Shown: positions 53,469 to 63,215 of the stretch, one piece after another
Position numbering within the stretch: position 1 is the first letter of the stretch
Layout of the letters: every line of letters begins with the position of its first letter
Assembly: GCA_035626395.1 (NCBI GenBank)
Contig: DASPNR010000007.1
Span: 186,001 to 250,000 of the forward strand
Direction of reading: 5' to 3'
Origin: Candidatus Limnocylindrales bacterium
GTDB lineage: Bacteria > Desulfobacterota > Binatia > UBA1149 > CAITLU01
DNA length: 64,000 nt
Program-made: the position numbers and the translations under genes
Notes under the pieces: model-generated
What the model saw: only the letters and a program-made list of their open reading frames with translations
Databases searched by the model: none
What the model was told of the DNA's origin: nothing

Positions 53469-53536
53469 GACGGTCCGTCCGTCGTGCCAGGCGCGGCCTC
53501 GAAGTCTGAACGCGTGCCGGCCGGTGCGCGCGGCCG

Positions 53537-56500
53537 TCAATCCAGCGTCACCCGCGCCGGGACGCACAGCCGGTCGGCCTTGCGCAGCGTCTGCTGCTCG
53601 CTGCCGAGCTCGCTGTCCACGTCCACGTCGGCGGGCTGGAACGGCGCAGCGCCCGGCACCTTTCGCGTGCGGAAGCAGGCGAGCGCGGCGGCGGCGTCGG
53701 CGATCGGGCCGGCCGCGGTTGCGGTCGGCACGCACACCGAGTCGAGCCGCGCTATACGTGCATCGCGCGCTCCGAGTCCGTCTTCGAGCGACACGGTGGC
53801 GCGGTCCAGCTCGCCCTCCAGCGCGGCGCGGAAGCACTGCAGGCGATTGAGATCGCCGTCGTAGGCCTGGCCGTCCACGCTCGCCGGCACGCAAAGGCCG
53901 GTGCCCGCGGCCAGAGTGACGGTCCCGTTGGCGAACTCGCTCTGCAGCGACGCGGTCTGGGCCTGCAGCGGATCGGACTCGCGCGAGCGGCGTGCCTGAT
54001 AGCAGGCGAGGTGTGCGCCTTGCCGGCGGATGCCGCGGCCGTCCTGATCGGCAACGTTGCAGACGCTCTGCGCTTTCTGCACGACCAGCTCGGCGCTGTC
54101 GGCCTCGCCATCGACCTGCACGCTGACGCCCTGCAGCGGTTCGGTGCCGCGCGCCGTGCGCGAGTCGTAGCAGGCAAACGAGTCGACGTCTCCGATCTGC
54201 ACCACCTGCTGGAACGTCGGACGGTTGATCCAGTGGATGGCGGGCGCGGTGGTGACGCCGGCGGCGCTGTGCCGCACGTCCTCGTCGGCGATCGCTCGTT
54301 TCCAGTCGGCAACCGTCGGGCTGCCGAACTCGGCCTCCAGAGCTGCCGCCGCATCCGACAGCGAGTCCCAGAGCGCGGCCCGGCAAGCATCGAGGTTTCC
54401 GCCGCCGCAGTACGTGCGCGAGAAGCTGCCTGCGACCGGCATGCCGAGCACCTGGCGCAGGTCCTTCAGCACGTGGCCGTAGGTGCCGTCCTGGAACGCC
54501 GAACCTACGTGGCCGCGGCGGTTGCCGTCGTCGAAGCCGATGCCGAGGTGGTCGATGGCGTGCCCGCTGCTCTCGTCGAGCACCGCACGCGTCAGCAGCG
54601 GCCACCATGCGTCGATGATGGCCGGCGACTGCGGATCGTCGTACTCGCCGCTGGCGTCGAAGTCGCGGCGATTGGCGCCGCTTTCCACCCACGCCTCCAG
54701 ACGATCGCGCATGTCCTGGGCACGCGGATCGGCGCCCACGGGCGCCGTCTCGCCGAGCACCTGCAGCACGATCGGCAGCACGTCCTGACCGCGCAGGTCG
54801 CAGGTGCCGGCGTCCTCCATCGCATCGACCATGTCGGTGCGGTCGGTATTGCCGGCGGCCACCAGCGGCTCGATCCGGACATCGAACATGCGGCTTCGAT
54901 ACGTCGGCCCGTACGAGAAGTTGCGGTCGTTGACGCGGAAGCCCGGCGCCTGCTTGTTGTTCCACGAGGTCAGGTAGCCCTCGGGCGGATTCAGGGCCAT
55001 CGGCTGCTCGGCCAGCGTCAGAAAGCCGGTCCAGTCGAAGCGGCCGTCGCCCCACGCCGGCAGGTACGGATCGACGCCCTGCGCACGCTTCGGGCACAGG
55101 CACGAGTGCTGGTACCCGATGTTGGTCGCGTCGATGTAGAACCAGTTGAACGTGTAGTCGACGTCGTCGCCCATGGCCTGGCGGAACGCCTCGAAGCCGC
55201 CGGCCATGTAGTCGGGGTCGTTGATGTTTCGAAAGCCCACCGCCGAGCCGAGCTCGTTGCGGTAGGTCGAGCGCAGCGTCGCGATCGCGATCGGCGTCCC
55301 GTCCTCGAGCGTGCCGCGCGCCATCAGCGGGCCGTAGTGCTCGGTTCGCTCCACGCGCCACGAGAAGACGAGCTGCGTCGGGCCTTCCGGCATGCCGCCC
55401 GCGGTCGGCTTCGTGACCTGCACGTGCTGGTAGGTCTCGATCGGCTCGCACACGCCGTTTCGCAGGTAGCCCATCGAGGAGGTCGTCGCGGTGCCGCCGC
55501 CGGGCTCGCACAGGCGGAGGACGAACTGGTCGACGTTGTCGCCGCCGGCCGAGGTCGCCGACCACGCGTAGTCGCGTCCGCGCCCGAGCTGCACGAACAG
55601 ATCGGTGCCGGCGAAGGACACGCCGCGCGCGCTGATGCCGGGCCCGTGCACGTCCTTCTCGACCAGGAGCTGCGGGATGAAGTAGCCGGTCTGTGGGCCA
55701 AAAACCGCGATGGGGCGGCCGTTGCGGGTGTGCGCTCCCGAGATGAGCATCGCGTTGCTCATGCCGCCCGCGCCCAGGCCGAGGCCGTCGAGCCCGTCTT
55801 CGAGATCCTCGAGCTGCTCTTCCACCGGTGGCGCTTCCGGATCGATCGGCACGAGGCTGTCGCAGTCGACGTCGGGATGGGCGTCGGCGTCGACGGGCCC
55901 GAGGTCGTGCATGTAGGGCGTTGGCGTGCGCGAGGTCGTCGGCGCCTCCGGATCGTCGATGAAGTGCAGATCGTCGAAGATCGCCCGCGCTTCGGAGGCG
56001 CTGCCGAGCTCGGCCGCCATGCGCTTGAGGCCGCAGTGGTTGCGCAGCTCGCCGCCGCCGCCCTTGCCGAAGACGCCGCCGACCAGCGCCGCGATCGCCA
56101 CCACGTCTTCGGGAACGAAATCCTCGAGCGCGATCTGGAGCGCCTCGTACTCGGCGGGACGCTTGCTCGCGTCCACGCGAGCCTCGCCGATGTAGGCGTT
56201 GATGCCGGCGATGTAGTTGAGCAGATCCTGCTCCATCGCCGGGCCCAGCGGCGAGCCGTTGCGAATGGCCAGAAGCTGCTCCGTGAGGTCTTCTTCCTTG
56301 TACGGCGCGATCGCCAGCTGCTCCATGTCCATGTGAAGGTTGGCCGGGGACGGGCCGAGAAACTCGGCCATGCGCGCACGGCCGACGTGGCGCAGGATGT
56401 CCATGAGGAACAGGCGGTCCTCGGCGGTGGTGTAGCCCTGCGCGAACATCGTCGCCTCGCGCGTCTCGCCGTAGATGTGGGGAACGCCGAAGGTGGCGTC

Positions 56501-56860
56501 GCGGATGACGGTGACGCCCGGCGTCGGAGAGTAGGTGCGGCCGATGTCATCCTCGCGCACGCCGAAGCTTGCGTCCTTGAAGAATTCGAAGATGCGGTCT
56601 TCGGTCAGCCCCGGCGAGTTGTAGACGAGGTCGCCGTACATCGAGAGCTGATCCAGCACGTGCGGCGGCAGCGATCCGCCTTGAGCCGCAATGGCCTCGG
56701 GCCCGTTGAGCACGCCGTCCTGGCCCGGCGGGAGGATGTTCAGAAAGCCGCCAGCGTCGCCGAAGCCGCGATAGCTGCCGGAGACCTGGGCCACGGCGCT
56801 CGTGACGAGGATGGGCGCCAGTACGGCGGCGAGCGCGATCGCGGGAATGGGTCGGTTCAT
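53537..56860 (-). CDS. exported penicillin-acylase-family (Ntn hydrolase) protein with four C-terminal Cys repeats
   Basis: 1107 residues. Signal peptide (1-25, ending TSAVA). Residues about 80-880 follow the penicillin acylase plan: VTVIRDATFGVPHIYGETREATMFAQGYTTAEDRLFLMDI, then the processing region G-M-S368-N-A-M with ISGAHTRNGRPIAVFGPQTGY. From about 894 to the end there are four repeats of roughly 50-60 residues, each opening ACY/ACF/QCF and closing with VC or LC (usually CVP). ATG is chosen because it begins the signal peptide and has AGAGG upstream. Known relatives cleave amides of beta-lactams or acyl-homoserine lactones; the substrate here is unknown. Confidence 0.85.
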   Translation of the reverse strand: MNRPIPAIALAAVLAPILVTSAVAQVSGSYRGFGDAGGFLNILPPGQDGVLNGPEAIAAQGGSLPPHVLDQLSMYGDLVYNSPGLTEDRIFEFFKDASFGVREDDIGRTYSPTPGVTVIRDATFGVPHIYGETREATMFAQGYTTAEDRLFLMDILRHVGRARMAEFLGPSPANLHMDMEQLAIAPYKEEDLTEQLLAIRNGSPLGPAMEQDLLNYIAGINAYIGEARVDASKRPAEYEALQIALEDFVPEDVVAIAALVGGVFGKGGGGELRNHCGLKRMAAELGSASEARAIFDDLHFIDDPEAPTTSRTPTPYMHDLGPVDADAHPDVDCDSLVPIDPEAPPVEEQLEDLEDGLDGLGLGAGGMSNAMLISGAHTRNGRPIAVFGPQTGYFIPQLLVEKDVHGPGISARGVSFAGTDLFVQLGRGRDYAWSATSAGGDNVDQFVLRLCEPGGGTATTSSMGYLRNGVCEPIETYQHVQVTKPTAGGMPEGPTQLVFSWRVERTEHYGPLMARGTLEDGTPIAIATLRSTYRNELGSAVGFRNINDPDYMAGGFEAFRQAMGDDVDYTFNWFYIDATNIGYQHSCLCPKRAQGVDPYLPAWGDGRFDWTGFLTLAEQPMALNPPEGYLTSWNNKQAPGFRVNDRNFSYGPTYRSRMFDVRIEPLVAAGNTDRTDMVDAMEDAGTCDLRGQDVLPIVLQVLGETAPVGADPRAQDMRDRLEAWVESGANRRDFDASGEYDDPQSPAIIDAWWPLLTRAVLDESSGHAIDHLGIGFDDGNRRGHVGSAFQDGTYGHVLKDLRQVLGMPVAGSFSRTYCGGGNLDACRAALWDSLSDAAAALEAEFGSPTVADWKRAIADEDVRHSAAGVTTAPAIHWINRPTFQQVVQIGDVDSFACYDSRTARGTEPLQGVSVQVDGEADSAELVVQKAQSVCNVADQDGRGIRRQGAHLACYQARRSRESDPLQAQTASLQSEFANGTVTLAAGTGLCVPASVDGQAYDGDLNRLQCFRAALEGELDRATVSLEDGLGARDARIARLDSVCVPTATAAGPIADAAAALACFRTRKVPGAAPFQPADVDVDSELGSEQQTLRKADRLCVPARVTLD

Positions 56861-56892
56861 CGGGCACCTCTGGAGAAAGGTTGTGTCCGTCG

Positions 56893-56923
56893 AGTCTTGG
56901 TGACCTCCCGACACGGCTGTCAA
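56893..56923 (-). promoter_or_regulatory. candidate promoter for the acylase-family gene
   Basis: Perfect minus-strand -35 TTGACA with a weak -10 (AAGACT) 19 bases on, about 35 bases before the ATG. Only the -35 is good. Confidence 0.28.
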
Positions 56924-57105
56924 CAACCCTCCTTCTGCGCCCGGTACCCTTTCGGGGTCATCGCCCTCAGCTGCTCCAGTCGCCCCGCCGCCTGCGCGTC
57001 CCCCGAGCAAGTGGCTGAAATCAAACCGAAAATATGGTCGCAGCCGAACCACCCCGGAAACGCATCCTAAAACGGCTCGAACGGCTGTAGCGCCTCCCGA
57101 CCCCC

Positions 57106-57135
57106 TTGCTAGCGGCGAAAAATGCCTCTTACAGT
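57106..57135 (+). promoter_or_regulatory. candidate promoter for the CehA-like gene
   Basis: TTGCTA, 18 bases, TACAGT (four of six -10 matches), about 105 bases before the ATG. No other evidence. Confidence 0.3.
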
Positions 57136-57240
57136 CGTGTCAGCCGAGCTCCAGGCGAGGTTGCTCTCATGGGGGGGCCGGGGGCGGCTGGTTCGCCCGC
57201 GGCGGTACCGCGGAAACGAAACGAACGGAGGGGTTCTCCC

Positions 57241-60200
57241 ATGACGACCGGCTCTGCCCTGCGTCGCGCGGCCATGCTGGCCGCTGCCATTCTTCTGCTG
57301 CTCGCGCCTGCCGATCCTGGCCATGCCGGCTGTCCCGGCGACTGCTCGGTCCCGGGCGGCGGCAGCGCGCTCACCGACTGCATCCTCGAACTCAATGGCC
57401 TGGGGCTCGACCCCGACGGCAACGGCAAGTCGGTCACGTGCACCGACGGCGATCCGGCCTGCGACAGTGATTCATCCGCCGACGGCGTCTGCCGCGTGCG
57501 CGTGGCGCTGTGCCTGAACAACGACGATCCACGTCTGGCCGAGTGCGCACCGTCGGATGTCAGCTCGGTGCTCGTGCGCAACGCGCCGCCGACCAGTGCT
57601 CGTCACGATGCAGGGCTTGCGGCGCTGCAGGCGGACGTCGATGCGATCGCGCCGACCGAGCAGGCCCGATGCACCGAGCTCGAGACGGTCGCGGTAGCCG
57701 TCAAGACCAGCTCTTCCAGGATCAAACCCGGGCGCAGGAAGATCGGCGTCCGCGCCTCCACCAGCGACGGCCGCATCGACTCGGACAAGGTGCGCGTGAC
57801 GTGCCTGCCTGCCGCGCCGGCACCAGCGGTGCCGGCCTGCGCGCGCGCCAAGGTCATCGAGAACGCGTCCGAGCTGATTGGCGGGCAGCTGGCGCGCGGG
57901 CGCGTCGGCGACTACCTGCTCGAGAACGATCAGGTGCGGGTGATCGTGCAGAAGCCGGGCCGAGTCTTCTTCGGAATCGGGACCTACGGCGGCAACATCA
58001 TCGACGCAGATCTGCAGCGGCCGGGCGAGCCGGGCCGAGACGCGTTCGAGGAGCTGATTCCCGGCATCAACCTGGAGAACACGTCGCACTTCACCGACGC
58101 GATCGTTCTGTCCGACGGCGCCGACTGCTCCCCGGCGACGGTTCGCATGAGCGGCGTCGACGACATCTTCGACTTCGTCAACGGCAGCTCCGCGATCCGC
58201 GACATGGGATTCACCTTCCCCGAAAGCGCGGACGACCGCGATCTGCCCGTGGAGGTGCAGACCGACTACACGCTGGAGACCGGCGACCGCTACGTGCGCA
58301 TCGACACGACCATCACCAACCTCGACCCGGAGCCGCTCTCGATCTACTTCGCCGAGTACATCAACGGCTCCGGGCAGATCGAGATGTGGCGGCCGGCGTA
58401 CGGATTCGGCGAGCCGCTGGCGACTACATCGTGTCCGGCTTCCACCTACCACCCCTGCGATACCGGCAACTGCGATCCCTGCAACTACATCGCGTTCTCG
58501 GGGGACGACGACGCCGCGGGCGTCTCCTACGGCTACATCCACACGGCCAACGGCACGACTGCGGTGACGGTGTCGGGCGTCGTCGTCCCCGCCCTTGGCC
58601 AGGAGGTCGCGGCCGTCTTTCTCGGTGCCGGCGCGCCCAACTTCCACATGGCGCCAGCAGGATCGGTCGGAGACGCGATCACGATCACGCGCTACTTCGC
58701 CATCGGTGATGGAACCGTCGCCTCGATCGCGGATGTGCGCAACGAGATCCAGTCGGTGCCGACCGGAACGCTCGCCGGGACCGTCACAGCGGGCGGGGTG
58801 CCGGTGGCGAACGCCGACGTCGCGGTGATCGGCAGCAATTATCCGTCGGGGCCCGACAAGAACATCGTGCTGCATTTCCGCACCGGCGCCGACGGCGCCT
58901 ACAGCGGAACACTGCCTGCCGGCGTCTACACCGTCGAAGCGAACAAGGACGGGCGCCTGCAGGCCTCGCCGTCGCCGGCCTCCGACGTCCTGGTGGTGGC
59001 GGGCAACACGACGATGCAGCACTTCACGCTGCCCGAGCCTGGACGGCTGGCCGTCGCCGTCACCGACCAGAGCGGCGAGCCGATTCCGGCCAAGGTCCAG
59101 CTGGTCGGGTTCGACCCGAGCCCCGATCCCGAGAACGTGCAGGACGTGGCCGGTGCCATCACCAATACCACCGGCGTCTTCGGCGACGATGGCCCGGACG
59201 GCAGCACGCACGGCATCGCGTTCGTCGCGTTCGCGGACAAGAACGGCAGCACCGGCGTCCTCGACGTGGAGCCGGGGCAGTATCAGCTCGTGGTCTCGCG
59301 CGGGCCCCGCTATTCCGCCTTCAAGCAGCTCGTCACGGTGACCGCCGGCGCGACCACGAGCGTGGCGGCGCAGATCGCGCAGGTCGTGGAGACGCCGGGC
59401 TGGATTACGGCCGACTGGCACGTGCATTCGATCGACAGCCCCGACTCGGAGGTGACGCGCGCCGAGCGCGTGGCGACGCAGATCGCCGAAGGCACCGACT
59501 TCTTCACGCCTTCCGATCACGACTACCGCTCCGACTTCGGTCCAACCATTGCCGCCATGGGCGTCGGCGACCTCATCGCCACGGCGCCGGGCGCCGAGAT
59601 CACGACGTTCGACTACGGCCACTTCAATGCCTGGCCGGTGCAGATCGTGCCGGGCGCGCTGCACGGCGGCGGCGTCGATTGGGGCGGCGCGGTGGCGGAG
59701 GCCGGTCAGGATTTTCCGCAGTACGGCAACTACAGCCTCTCGCCCGTCGACATCTACGCGATGGCGCACGCGGACACGCCGGGCAACGTGGTGCAGATCA
59801 ACCACATGTACAGCCATTTCGACACGCTCGGGCTCGACATCGACACGGCCGAAGGCGACACCGGCCCGCCGCAGTCGCACAAGGATCCGCTCGCGCGGCG
59901 CCTCGATCCTTCCATCGCCAACCACTTCAGCGCCGACTTCGATGCGCTCGAGGTCTGGATCGCGTGCAACGGCCGCGCCGGCTACGAGGAGGAGTTCCTC
60001 GACGTCAACCTCGGCGATTGGATCAACCTGCTCAACCAGGGAATTCGCCGCACGGGCGTGACGAGCTCGGACACGCATGACCGCAAGCTCACGCAGATCA
60101 ACGCGCACTCGTTCGTCGCGATGCCGCCGGAGCTGACTTCACCGTCCGCACTCGGCAACGCGGCGGTCGACGTAGCGGCCTCGGTGCGCGAAGGCCGAGT

Positions 60201-60795
60201 CGCCGGCAGCAACGGCCCGTTCGTCGAGGTCTCGTTGACCGCGGCATCGACCGGCGAGACCGCCAGCCTGGCCGTGACAGACAGCCTGCTGGCTTCGACC
60301 AGTGATGGAGCGGTCACCGTCGGTGTCCAGATCAGGAGCCCCCTGTGGGCGGAATTCGATCGCGTCGACTTTTACGTGGGAAGCGCCACCGAGCGTTACG
60401 ACCATGACGGCGACGCGGCCACGCGCGAGCGCTATCGCGTCACGCCGACGGTCTCGAAGCTGGCCGGCACTGATTTCATGGTCTCCACCGTCAACGACTA
60501 CCCCGCCATACCCGATGCCTCGCACCTGGAAGCGTCGGTGTCGCTGGAGCTGACCGGCTTGACCGAGGACACTTGGGTGATGGTCGCGGTGCGCGGAACC
60601 GACGGCGTCTCACGGCCGCACTTTCCCGTCTACCCCAACAGCCTCGACGTCGAAGGCAACGACAGCCTGGCGGCCTTGACCGACGGAAATCTCGGCGAAG
60701 GCGGCATGCTATCGTTCGCGTACACCAATCCGCTGTTCATCGACGCCGACAACGACGATTCGTGGACGCCGCCGGGCGTGCAGCTGGTGCCCTGA
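57241..60795 (+). CDS. exported CehA/McbA-like PHP-fold metallohydrolase with Cys-rich N-terminus
   Basis: 1184 residues. Signal peptide (1-29). A cysteine-rich segment (30-110: CPGDCSVPGGG, DGDPACDSDSSADGVCRVRV) and a basic CARAK region follow. Then come a large beta-rich domain (about 205-500), a carboxypeptidase-regulatory-like module (about 509-580: GTLAGTVTAGGVPVANADVAVIG), and the PHP-type metal domain (about 720-960) with DWHVHSIDSPDS, FTPSDHD and TSSDTHD. The C-terminus is beta-rich. CehA/McbA enzymes hydrolyse carbaryl-type esters, but most relatives have no known substrate. The ATG has GGAGGGG about nine bases upstream. Confidence 0.8.
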   Translation: MTTGSALRRAAMLAAAILLLLAPADPGHAGCPGDCSVPGGGSALTDCILELNGLGLDPDGNGKSVTCTDGDPACDSDSSADGVCRVRVALCLNNDDPRLAECAPSDVSSVLVRNAPPTSARHDAGLAALQADVDAIAPTEQARCTELETVAVAVKTSSSRIKPGRRKIGVRASTSDGRIDSDKVRVTCLPAAPAPAVPACARAKVIENASELIGGQLARGRVGDYLLENDQVRVIVQKPGRVFFGIGTYGGNIIDADLQRPGEPGRDAFEELIPGINLENTSHFTDAIVLSDGADCSPATVRMSGVDDIFDFVNGSSAIRDMGFTFPESADDRDLPVEVQTDYTLETGDRYVRIDTTITNLDPEPLSIYFAEYINGSGQIEMWRPAYGFGEPLATTSCPASTYHPCDTGNCDPCNYIAFSGDDDAAGVSYGYIHTANGTTAVTVSGVVVPALGQEVAAVFLGAGAPNFHMAPAGSVGDAITITRYFAIGDGTVASIADVRNEIQSVPTGTLAGTVTAGGVPVANADVAVIGSNYPSGPDKNIVLHFRTGADGAYSGTLPAGVYTVEANKDGRLQASPSPASDVLVVAGNTTMQHFTLPEPGRLAVAVTDQSGEPIPAKVQLVGFDPSPDPENVQDVAGAITNTTGVFGDDGPDGSTHGIAFVAFADKNGSTGVLDVEPGQYQLVVSRGPRYSAFKQLVTVTAGATTSVAAQIAQVVETPGWITADWHVHSIDSPDSEVTRAERVATQIAEGTDFFTPSDHDYRSDFGPTIAAMGVGDLIATAPGAEITTFDYGHFNAWPVQIVPGALHGGGVDWGGAVAEAGQDFPQYGNYSLSPVDIYAMAHADTPGNVVQINHMYSHFDTLGLDIDTAEGDTGPPQSHKDPLARRLDPSIANHFSADFDALEVWIACNGRAGYEEEFLDVNLGDWINLLNQGIRRTGVTSSDTHDRKLTQINAHSFVAMPPELTSPSALGNAAVDVAASVREGRVAGSNGPFVEVSLTAASTGETASLAVTDSLLASTSDGAVTVGVQIRSPLWAEFDRVDFYVGSATERYDHDGDAATRERYRVTPTVSKLAGTDFMVSTVNDYPAIPDASHLEASVSLELTGLTEDTWVMVAVRGTDGVSRPHFPVYPNSLDVEGNDSLAALTDGNLGEGGMLSFAYTNPLFIDADNDDSWTPPGVQLVP

Positions 60796-60803
60796 GGTCG
60801 CGC

Positions 60804-62195
60804 ATGAGCTCGCGCAACCCAGCCCGTGCCTCGATCGCGCTGACGTTTTGCCTGCTACTGGTTGCGGCGGCGCATGCACAGGACGGCGCACGCGTCGCGG
60901 CGGTCGGCGGCGCGGCGGCGCCGTTCGTCGCGCCGGCCCCGCCTGGCGAGCCGTCGCTTCCCGATCCGGGCGCGCCGGCGGACACCGGCATCGCATCCGA
61001 TCCGGAAGGACGGCAGACGGCGCCGTCGCCGCCGCGTACGCTGCGGCAGCTCGCCTCGCAGGCCCCACTGATCGCAACGGTGCGTGCCGGAGCGCTCCAG
61101 GAGCGCGAGCAGGGCCGCATTCGCGTCTACCCGCTGACCGTGGAGCGGGTGGTGCACGGGGAGAGACTGCCGTTTTCGCAGATTCTGCTGGTGGAGCTTC
61201 GCGGGGCGTCGACGCGGCCGCCTCTGCTCGTCGACGCCGGCCGCGCGGTGGTTCTGCTGCGACCGCTGCCGCAGGTGTCGTATCTGCGCGAGCACGTGAC
61301 CGAGGCTCATGCATACGAGGCCGTCGGTGGACGCGACGGCGTCGTGCCGTTTGCCGGCAGCGAACAAGGCATCGAAGTGGCGGCTTCCATTCTGCGTGCG
61401 CGCGAGGCGCGGACCCCGCAGCAGATCCGAAACCATGCCTTCTCGCAGCTGGCCTCGTCCAACGGGCGCCTGGTGGAGGACGCGGTCCAGGAGCTCGCGG
61501 CAATGCCGGCGCTGGATGCGCTGACCCAGCGCGAGCATGCGACGCTTGCCATCCAGCTCAGCAACACTTCCATTCCGGGACAGACCCGGGTGCTGCTGAT
61601 GGAGGCGCTGTCACGCGGAAGCGACCGGCGTCTGGCTTCGCTGCTGGCCGGCGCCTTCACGGAGACCGCGCGGCTGCTCGAGGCCGCCTTGCGGGCGCGT
61701 GCGCGGCTCGGCGCGCCGGCCGGCGCCAATGAGCTCAACGTGCATCTGGGCTCGCCCGATGTCGGGGTGCGCGCGGCCGCCGTGCGCACGCTCGCCGTCA
61801 GCGGCCATCCTTACGCCACCGCGATCCTCGCCGACGCCATTGCCGAGCACGAGCCTCGGCAGGTGCGTCTGGCCGCCATCGATGCGCTTGGGGAGATGCA
61901 GGACGCATCTGCCCTCGGCGCGCTGGCCGCAGGCTTCGAATCCGACGATCGCGGCATCAAGCAGGCCAGTGCACGCGCCATCCTGGCCAAGGGCGACGCG
62001 GCCGACGACGCCCTGATCGAGCTGGCTCTGCGAGGCACGTCGAAGGAGACGCGAACCTACGCAGCGATGCTTCTGCTCACGCGCCGCCCGCGCACGCATC
62101 CGAGCGTCCAGCGGCTGGCGTCCTCGCGTCCCTCGCCTGATGTCCTGGAGGTTCTCGAAAAGGGCATGCAGGACACGCACGCGCACGAGCACTGA
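60804..62195 (+). CDS. exported HEAT-repeat-like protein
   Basis: 463 residues. Signal peptide (1-25, ending AHA-QDG), a Pro/Ala-rich low-complexity region (30-75), an unknown beta-rich domain (80-180), then helical repeats from about 200 on. The last part has clear HEAT-like units such as VGVRAAAVRTLAVSGHPYATAILADAI and RQVRLAAIDALGEMQDASALGALAAGF. Probably a periplasmic binding scaffold. Starts eight bases after the PHP gene, so likely co-transcribed with it. Confidence 0.75.
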   Translation: MSSRNPARASIALTFCLLLVAAAHAQDGARVAAVGGAAAPFVAPAPPGEPSLPDPGAPADTGIASDPEGRQTAPSPPRTLRQLASQAPLIATVRAGALQEREQGRIRVYPLTVERVVHGERLPFSQILLVELRGASTRPPLLVDAGRAVVLLRPLPQVSYLREHVTEAHAYEAVGGRDGVVPFAGSEQGIEVAASILRAREARTPQQIRNHAFSQLASSNGRLVEDAVQELAAMPALDALTQREHATLAIQLSNTSIPGQTRVLLMEALSRGSDRRLASLLAGAFTETARLLEAALRARARLGAPAGANELNVHLGSPDVGVRAAAVRTLAVSGHPYATAILADAIAEHEPRQVRLAAIDALGEMQDASALGALAAGFESDDRGIKQASARAILAKGDAADDALIELALRGTSKETRTYAAMLLLTRRPRTHPSVQRLASSRPSPDVLEVLEKGMQDTHAHEH

Positions 62196-62258
62196 TCGCC
62201 TTGGCGCCCGCGGCCCGGCTGTTGCCACCGGGTCCGTCGATGCTAGAAGGCAGCCTTC

Positions 62259-63206
62259 ATGCTCGCCTTCGTCATGGATGAGCACGGCCCGCGCCTGCAG
62301 CGCGATCGTCCTGCACCACAGCCGCGCGACGGATTCGTCCGAGTGCGTCTGATCGCCGCCGGAATCTGCAATACCGATCTGGAGATTGCGCGCGGCTACA
62401 TGGGCTTTCGCGGCGTGCTCGGACACGAGTTCGTCGGTGAGGCTCTCGACGGTGCGATGGCGGGCCGGCGAGTCGTCGCCGGCATCAACTTCGGCTGCGA
62501 TGCCTGTCGCTGGTGCGATCATGGTCTGTCGCGCCACTGCCCCGACCGCATGGTGCTCGGCATCCTCGGTGCCGATGGCGTCCTGGCCGAGCAGTTCGTC
62601 GTTCCCGAGCGCAACCTCCTCGAAGTTCCCGAAGGCGTCTCGGACGAGGCGGCGGTCTTCGCCGAGCCGGTGGGCGCCGCCTGCGAGATCCTCGAGCAGC
62701 TCGGGCACCTCGAGCGCGGGCCGGCGCTGGTTCTGGGGGCCGGCAAGCTCGGATCGCTCGTTGCGCAGGTGCTCACGGTAGGCGGCTTCGAAGTCGATCT
62801 GGTTGGACGCCATCTGCACTCGCTGCAGTGGATGAAGGAACGCGGCGTTCGTCTGGTGGGCGAAAGGCCCGACCGTGACGGATATGCCGTCGTCGTCGAA
62901 GCCACCGGCACGACGGAAGGATTGAAGACGGCCATCGCGTGCACGCGGCCGCGAGGGCACGTCGTGCTCAAGACGACGGTGGCGGGTGTGCACGAGATCG
63001 ACCTGTCGCCGGTAGTGATCAACGAGATCTCCATCGTCGGATCGCGCTGCGGCCAGTTCGATCCGGCCCTTGATCTGCTCGCCGATGAAGCCGTCACGGT
63101 CCAGCCTCTGGTCGAGGCCCGCTACGGGCTGAGCGAGGTAGAAGCGGCATTCGCCCACGCCGGACGGCGCGGCGTGCGCAAGGTCCTCGTTCATCGCGAC
63201 GTATAG
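62259..63206 (+). CDS. zinc-dependent alcohol dehydrogenase-like protein (MDR family)
   Basis: 315 residues. GroES-like domain with the catalytic zinc ligands C37 (GICNTD) and H56-E57 (GHE), and structural zinc cysteines C80, C83, C86 and C94. Rossmann part with LVLGAGKLGSLVAQVL, then VVVEATGTTEGLKTAI. It is shorter than typical members (about 340-350). The substrate is not evident; the motif order resembles sugar or polyol dehydrogenases. Confidence 0.88.
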   Translation: MLAFVMDEHGPRLQRDRPAPQPRDGFVRVRLIAAGICNTDLEIARGYMGFRGVLGHEFVGEALDGAMAGRRVVAGINFGCDACRWCDHGLSRHCPDRMVLGILGADGVLAEQFVVPERNLLEVPEGVSDEAAVFAEPVGAACEILEQLGHLERGPALVLGAGKLGSLVAQVLTVGGFEVDLVGRHLHSLQWMKERGVRLVGERPDRDGYAVVVEATGTTEGLKTAIACTRPRGHVVLKTTVAGVHEIDLSPVVINEISIVGSRCGQFDPALDLLADEAVTVQPLVEARYGLSEVEAAFAHAGRRGVRKVLVHRDV

Positions 63207-63215
63207 CGGCCGCCG

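Larger units (their letters stand above)
56861..57240. other. 380-base divergent spacer between two large exported-protein genes
   Basis: No convincing gene. It is C-rich on the plus strand next to the acylase gene, then has an A/T-richer stretch (about 57010-57075). Candidate divergent promoters lie at the two ends; no terminator or clear operator is visible. Confidence 0.6.

Noticed and set aside
54011..57070. 1019-codon open frame on plus antisense to the acylase gene
   Set aside because: The minus reading has a signal peptide, an Ntn nucleophile region and Cys repeats. The plus reading is Arg/Val/Ala/His-rich with no domain.
57472..60108. 878-codon open frame on minus antisense to the PHP gene
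   Set aside because: The plus strand encodes ordered PHP motifs; the minus product is typical of a shadow frame.
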